In this document: piece after piece, positions 48,970 to 62,064 of the stretch
Layout: every line of letters starts with the position of its first letter
Numbering within the stretch: the stretch's first letter is position 1
Assembly (NCBI GenBank): GCA_026929865.2
Contig: CM049405.1
Span: 21,749,501-21,813,500 of the forward strand
Reading direction: 5' to 3'
DNA from: Hyperoplus lanceolatus
Taxonomy: Eukaryota > Chordata > Actinopteri > Uranoscopiformes > Ammodytidae
DNA: 64,000 nucleotides
Made by a program: the position numbers and the translations under genes
The notes under the pieces: model-generated
Database searches by the model: none
Told to the model about the DNA's origin: nothing
What the model saw: only the letters and a program-made list of their open reading frames with translations

Positions 48970-50189
48970 GCATGTCTCTCCGAAAAAATAGGTAGCGTCG
49001 CTATTAAGTGTAGCGTCGCTGCAGACGCACCTCCGACGCCCTGCCAACGCCCATTGAACGTGTGGCCGCTGTAGGGTGTTAACATGCTCGCTGAAAAAAA
49101 GTCAGACACAGACGCGCAGTAGGCGCTGGATATGTGTTCTAGGGGCAACATTGCCATAAGCCTGGCAAAATATTAAAGAGCTCTTTTTGAAAAAGAAGAC
49201 CAGCATCATCTCGTAAGTTTTAAAATTCAACCGTCCACACATAAACCTCTTTGAAATGTCCACCATTATATAGTCTTCCTAAGTTTGATGTTATTTCCAT
49301 TCTCTTGCATTATTTGGACAGTGACGTTTCTTCCATAGGGGCGTCATCTTGTGCAAGTGCACAATGTTTCGATATTTCCTAACTCCCATCCTATTTGTAA
49401 TTTCCGCTTGGAGACTGCTACTCATTATGGCAAATCAGCCAGTGAAATGAAACTCCACTCAGTGAATCCAAACTTCACCTAACATACTCAGTGGTCCGGT
49501 AGAAATCTTGTATTTTCCAATCCTTTCTCGTAACATCCACTCGTCTAAAATATCATCTCCTGCCAAATCCAAAGGACACAAAAGGCTGTTATCATTTTAA
49601 ACCAGGGCGAACACTTATATATCAAAGTGGCATCACTTTGGATCCGGCCGACTGCAGCTGCTCATATCCAGTAGAGCGATAGCAGGACCAGCACATGTCT
49701 TTTTTTTCTTTTTTCTTTGAACCAGAGGCCATGTGTTCTTTACAGGTGAACAACTCTTTTCCTTTCTCATTCGATGTAATTACAAGTGACACCTCAAAGA
49801 CAGCAGGAGAATGACAAAAAGAAAAAAAATATCATGTCAATTGAGACAGAAGGTCTGCATGAGAGGCATAAAATAAAAGACACATTTGACCATTAAGAGG
49901 GGAAGCGTACCGCTGCACTAATGCTATTACGTGAAACGAAGATGCGGTGAATACAGCCAGTGATCCATAGTTAATAGAGGTGACTGAAGCAAGAGATCCG
50001 AGCTGAAAAAGGCCAATGGGCCGACGGGAGGTTGACTGGATTTTGTGACAAGCTTGCTGTCATGACATCTGCAAAACATCCGAAGAATAAACCTGCGCGG
50101 CCAGCTGGAAAAGAGCTATACAAGACAAATAAGCCAGTTACTTGACAAAGACCCTTTGCGATAAGGAATCCTCAAGCCCCTACATTTGT
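48071..50189. other. No gene; simple repeats
   Basis: Contains a CA tract (48293-48323) and a GA tract (48929-48968). At 48990-49150 GC-rich sequence with GCGTCGC and GGCGTTGG motifs may be a worn MITE. Otherwise nothing recognised. Confidence 0.4.
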
Positions 50190-51800
50190 ATTTTTTTTTT
50201 TTTTTATTATTATTCTTCCGGACAATTACACATAATACATAATTTTCACATTGCATATTCATACATATTACTTTGTGTTATCGTCCGAAGGGTAGCAGGA
50301 GAAGCCAAAGGCTTATCGATCCCCCCCACTGCCATAAGATTCAGATACACAGATACACAGCTACTACAGTTAGAACATTTTTTTTTTTTTTTAAGAAGAT
50401 TCATTCTAATACACAAATAATTTTAGGTCTCTATTTTCCTCTCTCCCTGTGACAATGCAGATATGGCCTTGTCCATTTCTTCTCTAGTAGCCTAAACACC
50501 TCTGCAAAAGTATTCAAAACAGTCAGTGTGTCTGCTGACCTTGGCTACAGTCCCATAACATGCAGTGTATTTACAAATTCTTCAGTCAGAGAAAGTCTTC
50601 CAATTTTAACTCGGGTGTTCTGAACACACAGCTGATAATTAACATGTATCTTTCATTTAAATTTCAATAGTCACACATTCCATTAGGTTATCAATAGCAG
50701 AGCACATTGTATTTACAATTTCAAACCTTATATTATGACACAAACCAGTTTAAATCCCTTTAATTCAAAGACCATGCCAACTTTAATTCAAATTGTCCAT
50801 GCTTTAATGTCATTTGGGTCTGATAATCTAGGTTCCTCGTAAAGATTAGCTAATAACTCCAGACTTTCATGATAATTTATCCCATCAGGTATGTTGCTCA
50901 TTCTTGCTGCTTGGGTTGATCAGGTCCTCTTCCCTCCGGAATTGAACCAGATCCTCCTCCGTTCTGATTTGCACAATGTTAGCTTCCTCGGGTGTAGCTC
51001 CATTCATTTTGATGAAGATTCTTCCATCTCTCGTCCATGTTTGTTGGACCCGTCCACATTTTTTAACCCTCTGGCTTGGTAGGCCAGATTAGCATTTCTC
51101 TTGGTTAAGTTTTCACTCATTCCAATTTGTTCGCCTTTAAGCTTCTTGCCTTGACTGAGCAAATTTATCTTATGCTTTCTACTCACAAATTTCAGAATAA
51201 CAGCACGCTTTTTGGCCAATTTTCCCTTCGGGAGAAGAAAACAAGACTCCACGTTCTCCAGATCCAGACTAATGCCTTTGCTTCTCAGGAACCTTTCAAC
51301 CTGGTTATCCACCGACACATTCCTTGTATCGCCCTCTTCTTCTCCACTCACGGCAGCTACATACGACCTTGGTTTAATGTCCAAACCAGTTATTATCACA
51401 TCTCTGTTTTTGCTTGTTGATCTTGGTCATCAATTTTATCTCCAAGCTCTTTCAAGAGCTGATCTTTCTTCACATTCACGGCTTGAAGTTCCTTCAATTC
51501 GATCAACATTGGCTTCAGACCAGCTGCAATTTTTTCTTTAATTTTTGCATCAAAACGCCCAATCCATTCGTCCATAATCCCAGCCAGCTCAGCTTTCAGC
51601 AGTGCTCGCTCCGTCTCCCTCTCACTTTTCATTTCTCTCATCAAGTCTGCCAACTGTTTTTTCAATTCTTCCGCATAATCTTTGTCTTCCTCCTTTCCCT
51701 TATCAATGTTTTTTCCTTTTTTGGACATCTCCAAAGATTTTCAGAGATTTTTAAGGCTGTGAATCTGAGTTCTCCGCTGCTCACGGTAAATAGCTCTTAA
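50190..51800 (-). mobile_element. Tx1/L1-type LINE fragment carrying ORF1
   Basis: Minus-strand LINE. Its likely 5' untranslated part begins near 51800 (GCGGAGAACTCAGATTCACA on the minus strand), ORF1 follows from 51734 to about 50889, then non-coding sequence. A T run with ATT repeats on the plus strand at about 50191-50215 looks like the 3' poly-A tail. No reverse transcriptase is present between ORF1 and that tail, so ORF2 has been lost or never copied. The internal T run at 50378-50392 could mark another junction. The 3' boundary is the least certain part. Confidence 0.6.
50889..51734 (-). pseudogene. LINE ORF1 protein (coiled coil plus RRM-like/C-terminal RNA-binding part), broken
   Basis: The first frame (51396-51734) starts MEMSKKGKNIDKGKEEDKDY and is rich in K, E and heptad leucines, as in the coiled-coil trimerisation region of ORF1 proteins. 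The second (51004-51399) has MIITGLDIKPRSYVAAVSG, then VERFLRSKGISLDLENVESC, LPKGKLAKKRAVILKFVSRK and LTKRNANLAYQARGL, matching fish L1/Tx1 ORF1. Near 51066 a run of A on the minus strand shifts the frame; the shifted reading gives WTRDGRIFIKMNGATPEE, the conserved end of the domain, and runs to a stop near 50889. So at least two frame changes separate the three parts. Confidence 0.75.
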
Positions 51801-51969
51801 CCCTCGGCAAGCCGGAAGTTGTTCAATGTTGGGTGGGGGTGGGAGGGAGATAATGTAATTGAAAACTGCTGGGGTGTTGGAGGTCAGCAAATTCAATAGA
51901 CTCGGAAAAAGAAGAAATAAAAGAGAAGTGTTTGTGTTCTGCGTAACAATGCCACGTAGCAATAGCCAC

Positions 51970-54900
51970 AGCTGAGAGTAATGATTCTACTGCCCAAATA
52001 ATAAGCTTCCAGATCCATGCCCTCTGTCAGATTGCTCTGTGTAGAGGGACGGGAGCATGAAATCATTGCCACTAACTACGCTGAGGGTAACGCTGGCCAA
52101 AACAGGTTTCAGCTGAGATTTCTTTAAGTGGATTCAAATATTTGTCAGGCCGAGGCGAAAAACAGGTGACAAGGCTTGGACGTCATTTGCGTTTTGGGTT
52201 CCTTGATTCATTTTCTGTTAGCAGGGAGTGAAAGAACAACACTCGTTTGATTTTATTACTGCTTGACGATGTAAAAATGAATTAAAATTAATAAATGAAA
52301 CACAAATAACATAGAATTAAGGTATACTTCACCATAGTCAGCATCGCTAAAGGGCCCACCCCGAGTAATTTGACCTTCATCTGATGTCGATCTGATGTTT
52401 TACTGCCCTGTGTCAGCAGATATAATGGGATCAAGGAATCCTTGGACGCTCCTATCATGGTTAATGTCTTGATGACCACACACACATAAAACAAAAAATA
52501 CTGAAAACACACAGAAATGTTTTAGGAAACTAGAAAAATTCAACCCAGAAAGAAATTCATTCCAAAAACAAACACGCTACTGTTTTTCAAGTGTTGAGCG
52601 TCACGGCAGTTTGCTAAGCTCCGCACTCATTAAAAATCTATACGGTAAAAAAGTCCTCTGGAATTTCAATACCACAAGGGCAAATGGATGTGGCAATTAA
52701 AAGTGTTGTCGCTCATAACAGAACAGCATAAATTAAACAGCTTCTTTTTTCTTATATATTTTTTCTTATTGCTATTCCTCGAATAGTCCTCAAATCCCAA
52801 AGCATGTGACTGAGGGTATATGTGATGCATATTAAAATCATCCATTATTAATCATACTCCGTGCATACAGTATGTTTACACAAGACGATCCCTAAGGTGA
52901 TGTGAGGATATTCTCTACACAGAGCTGAGACCTGCCTATCTGTTCTACCGCTGGCTCTGGTACCAGGAATCAGTTTTTTTTTTCCTCAATGGACTTTTCA
53001 GAAAGTAATTTTCATTTTCTCTGTGGACGTTTCACATAATTGATGTCGAGCTTTGAACTGAAATCACAAGTTAATAACAGCAATTACTACCAAAGAACAG
53101 GGGAGGTACTAACACCGGGGAAAGCAATGCACATTCTCAAAGGGACGGAGATGGAAGCATTTTGCCATCTGTTATCAGCAGGAAGTAAAGCGGATCGGAA
53201 GGCGATATTCAATGATTTGGACAACAAACTTTCGCTAGAATCACTGACTCCACATTTAAATCTTTCATTGGTACTTAATAACTACTATTACTACAAAAAA
53301 TAAAATAAATGTATATTTACATTTTAAATAAAAGGGAGTGGGGTTGCAGTTAAGCAACAGGTGAAGCCTTAAAGTGCTCCTGCTATTGGTCTAAAATTGC
53401 ATCTGAGCTTTTGACTTGTTTCATCCTGGAGATGAAGAGGTTGTCACAGCAGCACCACAGTATTAAAACCATCAAACAAAAATGTCCAGGTTTTGGAAAT
53501 AGCTATATACATTTCACAAGGTTTTACATTTCATTGACAATCAATTCTACTGGTTTTGTTATTTTGCTAGAATTTATATAGACGCAAGTGATTCCTTGTA
53601 TCAATTGATCGAGTGATGATGCTACTCGCACTGACACACAATGTGGCCAATAATCAATTTGACTATTTAAAGATGGGATTATACAATACATGAGCGATGT
53701 GTGAGCTCTGTATCTGTTATGCAGTGATTTTGCAGCGATATGCATACTAACTGCAACTGGCTCTTTTGAGCGCTTGTCAGATGCATCTAATCATATTAGC
53801 AGAAGGATCAGGCATTGCCAAATAGGCTAATATTTGCTCTGCTCTTTCCTTGCATCATATCCACACAAAGATACACTGTAATTCTGAGAGCCCTTCTTTT
53901 TGCTTCATACTTACAGTATTCCCAAACCATCCATCCCCTGTTCATCTTTTTGTAACAAGCTAAGATCTTAGATAAAGAAAGGGAATCAGTTGTGTAACAT
54001 TTCATTCGCAATACTCAACACCTGCTCACGGTTCATGACTCTGCGCACTGTACGCAGATAACTTATTGTTAATAACTAAACTACGTCACGGATAATTAAC
54101 TTGCGAAAAGAGCTTCTGATGTACCATAGAGATTATTCATAGAAATACCTTTGATTATTAAAATAAAATACCTTCAGTACACTTAAAGATTACTTACGCC
54201 CGCACAATATAATGCAATGCAATGCAATGGAAAATTGCTCTTATGCTGCAATCACTGAAAGTGGTTTAGAGTGTGGTAATAATACTGTTTGATTCAGAAC
54301 AGAATGTAAAGCGTTCCATCAATGGTAAAACGGCACTAAAAAGCTGTCACTCTGGAGTGGTGTCTGGAATAATTTCAGTAATTTGTTATTTCATTTTTAT
54401 CTGCAATTTAGTACTCAGGAAAAAAACACATTCAGAAAGCTGAATTTATTTAAAAAAAATGCTGTCAGTATTGTCGAGTATAAATAAATGATATAATAAT
54501 ATAAAGTAATTGTCTAACCAGTAATCCATAATATGTGTTTTTGTAGATTCCATATACACACACAAAAAAACTTTAATCTCACCATACATCAATATAGCAA
54601 TTTACCTAAACGTGAGGTTGGTGAATCCCTTACTATTCCTCCAACATCACGTCAAAGTAAGTGCAGTGTGCTACAGTGGTGTAAGTATCATGCCGAGTGG
54701 TTTGTGTGCCAGTAGAATCTTTATTTCTTGATTTTAATTTTAGCCTATGGTGGTTGCATATTAAAGTGCTATGTTTATTTATTGTATATCTTGCTGTATT
54801 TGTATACACCGCATCAACAAACATTATGAAAATGAAGAATGACAAATTGATTTGATAACCTGAAGGCTCATCTCATCCAATGAGTCACTGGATGTGGGTG

Positions 54901-57838
54901 CTTCATAACCAGCAGCACCAGATGGATCCGTAAAGTGAAACTGTACAGGGACTTCAAATCATACAGGAGCCCACCAGGGACAAATATATATAGTATCCAG
55001 CTGAGATCACCCCTCCCTTGTCTCTTCACTGGACAGATTGGCTGGCAGATGAAGTGTGTTTGCCAAGAAACACCCTGCTCTTCTGTACAAACTGTAATGT
55101 GATCTCTTGGCCTATGCCTCTGGTTATGTGCCACGATAGGCTTATAAAAGATTAATCATCACATAAAGTCTCAAACATTAGTACGAGTCCCACATGATGC
55201 AGTAGAAATGAAAACGGCACACACACACACACACACACACACACACCAACCATGTGGAAGTGGAGATAGTTATTTTTTTGATGAGATCAGAGCACACATT
55301 ACTTGACCACCAACCGACGTCAGTGGCCGCAACCCCGCTACACTGCTTCCTGGCCTCAAACTATTACCACCCTCATATTTCAATCAATAATCAGGGGTGG
55401 GATGTAATTAGTGACTTGGAAGGGCTTGTTGGAGTCACATGACAGATCAATCAAGTGGAGAGGCGGCACACTCATTGGGTTGATTCACAGCCCAACAGTT
55501 TGTCCCCCGCTCAGCCTGAATCCATGCCGTCTATCTTCTTTATATGAAGCATTCAAGGCTGGAAATATGCATCTGTCAAACGTCCCCCATTACTCCGGCT
55601 GCCTGTCACACCTGAGGCTGCTCACAACCAACCAGGAAAAAAGAAAGAAAAAAAGACGGAGTGTTGCTGTCAGCAGAGAACCCTCAGCAGACTGAAAAGG
55701 CACCAGCTCAACCCCCCCACAACCCCAATTTCTCCCACTCTAATTTCCTCAAAACGTGTATGTTTTTCTGTGTGTGTCTGTCTCTGAGTCCTGGGTTGGT
55801 GACAGAGGCAAGTGTCAGGAGGAGGCAAGGCGGTGATGCAGCCTTTATTTATTTGCTCTATAGATAACACATGTGTGTTAACTAAATGCCCAAATGAAAT
55901 GCATGACATTAGTTTGCAGTACACCACTCACACACAATATTTTTACATTTCTGTGCCCGATATTGAAGAATGTGTAAAGAATCTTTCTAAAGACAGTTGT
56001 TTGTAGTGAGAAAGCTCATACCATAACATAACATAACATAAGGATTCTTACAGTGTGGGTTGCAGGCAGTGCCCACCAAAAGCGCATCAGTCTTACAAAC
56101 CTGCTGGTGGGAACGCTGCTCTGTGCCTGTGTGGACTGTGGGCAGAGTGGTTTAAAGTTTCAATGCGGGTCCTCACGATTAATGTGCAGCAGATGCTTCG
56201 GCTCATGCTATTAATGTTGCCACTGCAGCGTGCTTGGTTGTTCTCTCACCTCAACAGCCTATGTCTTTTCACATCACAAAGCCATTTCTCTCATTGCTCG
56301 CCACAGTCTGAAAAGGCACTGCAAAACTATGTCATGAATGAAATATAAGCACACCGCTGTACTTACTTATGAGACCTGCTCTGAGCTATTTTCAGATTTC
56401 ATTTAAATACATCAGGGTGATGAATATGCTCATACCACAGACACATCAGCGTGCGAGGAAATATTAGCTTAAGATGAACTGCAGAGATTTCTTATCAGCA
56501 GAGACCACCTTTCAACTATACCAGTAATGCCTGCATCAATCATTATTGTAAAAGCTTTCTTGCAATGCCCCTCCAAGTAATTCCTAGGCAGTGCAAACAG
56601 CGGCCAAGCCCACCACGGGACACGATTCGAGAGTGACACTAATGTGCTTCAATGTTGAATTTAGGATGTAACACTGCAATGTCCTCTTGTTTATTTAAAC
56701 TTCAAAGGCGGAACATAGCTGAAGGGCAATCCTGACCTCCTTTACACATCTCCTGAATGACAAAGACAAGGACGAAAGGGCCACTTCAGTCAGTCATGCA
56801 AATTGCCATATTCATTTCAAAGCATACAGACTGACAGAAAACCGTTTTTCATAAATGCCGTAAATATAGGTGAATAACAATTACTCTATAACCTCTACAG
56901 GCCTAACGTGACCCCGTATCACACGGTAATGACCAGAATGTAATTATCCCGTGTCTCACAGTTTCCAGCACAGAAACAATGGTGCGTGCCCAGAAGATTT
57001 ACATTTTGTGCCAATTAGCCGGCAGCAGATCCATGCAAACATACAGCCACACATGCAGACACACAGAGAGTTCCTTGGAGGAGAGCAGCCGTCCTTCAGC
57101 CTCTGTGCTTGCGCACAGACATGCGGAGTGTAGACTCCTCCGCAGCGTTTTTCCCAGCTGTGTGTAAAGTCACATCAAAAAGCAATCGATGAATGTACCG
57201 AAGAGATAAACCCCCACATCTTCCAGCTTCCCTGGATTTAGCTTCAGCTTAGTTCTGGATGGGGGGGGGGGGGAGTCAGCTTGGGATCAATAGAGTCCAC
57301 TCGTCACCTGCTGATCTGTGAACAAACACCTGGGCTCATGCCACGCTTAACTCACTTCCTACCCACCCAGCTTTGATCAGCGAGAGCCCATTTGCCAATC
57401 TGTCTTGCTCTGACATTGTGTATCTTTCTCATTCCATCTGCCTCTTTCTCTTTCTCCATCTCTGTCTTTTTCCCCCTGCATGATATGTATCCAGGACTTT
57501 ATCCCAAGAGTCCTGCATGTGCCTCCCAGGTACCAGCGTATGATTGAGGTCAGATTGCTAAAGTTGTCATTGCCACATCCTAAACCAGCAAAAAGAACAG
57601 TTACGGAAAAACCACCTTTGAGTGTCTTGCTATAAGGTATGAAACAAGTTATAGCTCCCACTGTCCCTCTCAACACAATCCGATGTCCACTTCCCCCGGC
57701 AAAGGGGGAGCAAGTAGAAAGTAAAAGATGCAGAGAAGAAATCAATCTGGGCACATTGGAGAGCAAGTAATGAGGTGTTTTGGGTGTTCAGTGTCATAGC
57801 CCCCTCAGTGCAAAGTGAATATATTAAAAAGGTCTTAC
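51970..57838. other. No gene seen; unique sequence with possible regulatory blocks
   Basis: Holds a CA tract (55219-55246) and an ACATA-type repeat (56022-56040). At 55290-55640 the sequence is of balanced composition and carries TGACAGATCAATCA, close to a combined MEIS/PBX-like site; a developmental enhancer is possible but unproven. A 15-G run is at about 57258-57273. No coding sequence recognised. Confidence 0.4.
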
Positions 57839-58110
57839 CTGGGTTCTTGGTGAGGCTACTGCTGCTGCTGCTGTGTGTAACAGATCCTATCTATGCGTGT
57901 GGGACGGAGGAAGAGGAAGAGCAGGGGAAGAAAGCAAAGGGAGAGGAGGGGAGGGGAGAGAAGAGGGACCACAAGTGCTGATAGAGAGAGAGAGGGAGAG
58001 ACGGCAGTGAGAAGGCAAGAAAGTCTCTGTAGACGACGAGAGAGAAACAGAGAGGAGAGAGCCAGTGACAGCGGTGCTCTCACACGGCGCTCCGTTTACA
58101 CTGAATGGGG
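57839..58110 (-). other. Possible minus-strand first exon (5' UTR-like) with strong splice donor
   Basis: On the minus strand a CT-rich, GC-balanced segment with no long frame ends in CAGCAGCAGCAGTAGCC and then AACCCAG followed by GTAAGA, a near-consensus splice donor at 57839/57838. The composition is what one sees in untranslated first exons of vertebrate genes with initiator-type promoters. The start near 58110 is a guess. A chance donor in a GA/CT-rich tract is the alternative. Confidence 0.25.
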
Positions 58111-58253
58111 ATGTGCCGGGGCTGTGGGAGGGTGCTACTTCTCAGTCAAATGACATCTGCCTCTCGCTTACAAACCATTGGCTAAGAGGGATGACTTCCT
58201 AATAAGCCATCCCCGCTGTCTCCAAGTGAACACACCCCCCTACTTCTTTTCCC

Positions 58254-59269
<1,016 letters not shown>

Positions 59270-60568
59270 CAACTAAAGTAAGTAACTATTGTATTGTAAT
59301 ACTTTTTCATGCTGAAAGCATTCACATCTTTAATATTCTACAGCCTTCAAATGATTATTATTCCACTGTTTCTTACGCGTTCCATATCTTCAAGATACTT
59401 CAACCTTCAAACCTGATTGAAATATCTATATGTTCAGCTCTTCAAGGACTTTATTGCTCCCATTCAACGTTAACGTTTTATGAAAAATTATGCAACATTT
59501 CAAATCCCTTCTCCTCCTTCATACTTTATCCTAGAAACTTCATTGTCACATTTAACTGTTCAGAATAGTTCAGGCATTAATATTTTTCCAAAGGAATTTT
59601 CAGGAAATCCATAACTTCAAAGAAAATGAACCATTTATGAAATTAATATGTCTTGCAAAATTATGAATGCTCCTACTCGTTCATACTTCATCGTAGAAAC
59701 TCGATTCAAAGTTGTCCATGTTCATCTTGCACGGGAGCACGTTTCCATAATTCGCTATTTTTTCATAAAATTCATAACTTCAGAGATAATTAAAGGTTTA
59801 TTACACCAAAAATCCTCCCCCGGAATGAATAGGGAATGAATAGGGCAAAGTGTTTTGCAATGATTTCAAACACTTCCAGCTCACTGATAATTCATCCTAC
59901 AAAGTTCATTTCTTCGACCAAATATTCAGCTATCTTTCGTCTTTCATTGTTAAAATTCAACCTTTTTAAAAAAAAAGCATAGTTTTCAAATTAATCAGCC
60001 ATGTTTGACGCATGTAACAGCAATTTGAGTGATATGTAGAGTGTGCACATCAACTGCCAGAGTGGAGGAGAGGGAATAAAAAAGAACACCAGAAATGTTT
60101 AAGATTGCGTCAACTCACAGCGATCTAACTCCTCGTGGATAATTTTGGTCTCTAACTGTAGATATTATTGTTACGGTCGCAGAAATGTTTCTTTGGAGCC
60201 AAATGGACATACATATTGGGAGCTGTGAGCTTCTAAGCGGAAAAAAGTCTAACCGAACGGTGCCTCCTGCCTAATTGACTCCAATATTAAAATAGACTTT
60301 GCTTTCAACGAGGAGATTCAAAATGTACACCATTTGCTTCTTGCTCTGAATTCCCGATTTTTTTCATTACAAACAAGAATTTGACACTGAATATTAATTG
60401 GAATCTTCTGGTTCTCACGATATGTTCATTTTATCTATCAGACAAACGGTTTGTGAGATAGAAGCAGCAGTTTGGGCTTATGCGGTCAGTTGAAATCGCC
60501 TGTGTGATCCTCTTTGGGAGAGAAGTGACTGTACGTGTGTACAGTACCAGCTGTTTTCAACTGACACT

Positions 60569-62064
60569 CAGTGACGTGCGGTCAGGGTAGGCAGGGTAGG
60601 CAGTGCCTACCCTGGCGCCGTGTGCAAAAATAAATAAATAAAATAAAATAAAATAAAATAAAATATTTTTTTTATTTAATAAACTTATATTTGTATTATT
60701 ACTGTTAATTATTTCGATCTTTACATGTAATCCGCGATTACTTTAAAAAAGTGTAGACGTTTTGATTAGAAACGTGGCAGTTAGTAAGTTACGCCAAAAA
60801 AATATTGTGCCTTTGCTGTTTCCCATTCATTGTGTACGGCAAAGAATCAGTGCCTTTACGCCTATTCATTGTGGACGGCAAGAAAAAAAAGGTTTTCGCG
60901 CATGCGCACTTGATTCTGTATTATTTAACATGTACGCAAATAAGCATAATTCTTTGTGCCTTTTTTTGCGTAAATGGTATGCCACATAAGCCTTTACGTT
61001 ACATATCATTCATGGACCAATTAAAATCGAGATATTACTAGACATTTACGCAGCTTAGGCCAACGTCAATACGTTGGCTTTGCTCATTCACGTCGCGTTA
61101 CCCCCGCGGATTTTTAAGTCAACATTGCAGCTGCCGTGCCCGCAGATATTTCAGACTGGAGGAATTTTAACAAATTGGATTATAATTTAAAAAGGGAACA
61201 GAATGAATAGCAAGAGAAAGGCCTGCGCCAGCCTTGGACGGTGTACAGCAGCAACAGGGACAAACAATGTTCGAGCATTTCAAACGGACAGGTAGCCTAC
61301 ATGAACGGAAGGATGCTAGCTAGCTAGCTGTGCTGTTAGTCAGACTGTCACTGGATTACTATCGTCTTGCTTATTTCTACAGCCAGGGAGTCAGATTGGT
61401 GAGTCAGAAACCTTTTTGGGGTTTATTTAATAATAAAGTTGGATGAATTGATACCGAGTGCAATCCATTCTGCATTTTATATTCAATTGAGCAGTTGTGT
61501 TTTCATTGTTACTGACGGACAAACCTAAGCTCTGCAATGTGGATAAATGGTTACATTCTGATGCTGGACAGGTCCATGGGGCATATGCTACTGGTACTTT
61601 ATCTATTAAGATAAAGTTTATGGAGTTGCCATCAGTTATGCTGTAGTCCTACATAATGATGAAGTCTGTCTTTTATTTTTAAATTGAATAGAAGTAGTAC
61701 CGGTAGTTTGGATCGGCGAAGGTTTGACTTGTTGCCTTACGTTTTTTCGGCCCTCGGTGTGAGGGACGGGTCCGTTAAGTCGATGGATGCGATGTTTAAT
61801 CATCTAGACCAAACTACAGTAGGCTACGGGCAAACCTGAAGTCACCGTCGTCACATTTCATATACGTCCCGTGTGTGTGTGTGTGTGTGAGTGAGTGAGT
61901 GAGAGAGAAAGAAAGAAAGAAAGAAAGGGAGGAACTTATTTGAAATCGGCCGTGCGTGCCTGTTTGTTGTTTATTGTTTTTGATTTAACAATATATAGGT
62001 TTAGAGAAATCTGGCTTTCAGAACTCAGTGCCCACCCACTCACTGACCTCACCGCACGTCACTG
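60569..62064. mobile_element. hAT-type non-autonomous element with perfect 8-bp duplication
   Basis: The left end CAGTGACGTGCGGTCAGG and the right end CCGCACGTCACTG form inverted repeats. CTGACACT flanks both ends exactly (60561-60568 and 62065-62072). The 1,496-bp interior has (AAATA)n at 60625-60665, GT/GA/GAAA simple repeats at 61869-61927 and two similar ATTCATTGTG-GACGGCAA blocks (60827-60885). No transposase frame of useful length was seen. Confidence 0.88.
61869..61927. repeat. Compound (GT)n(GAGT)n(GAAA)n microsatellite
   Basis: GT repeats pass into GAGT, GA and then GAAA repeats, inside the hAT element. Confidence 0.95.

Noticed and set aside
57775-57981. Plus-strand 68-codon frame with a leucine run resembling a signal peptide
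   Set aside because: The leucine run comes from a CTG repeat and the acidic tail from GA-rich sequence; no family match and the other strand has a better exon signal.
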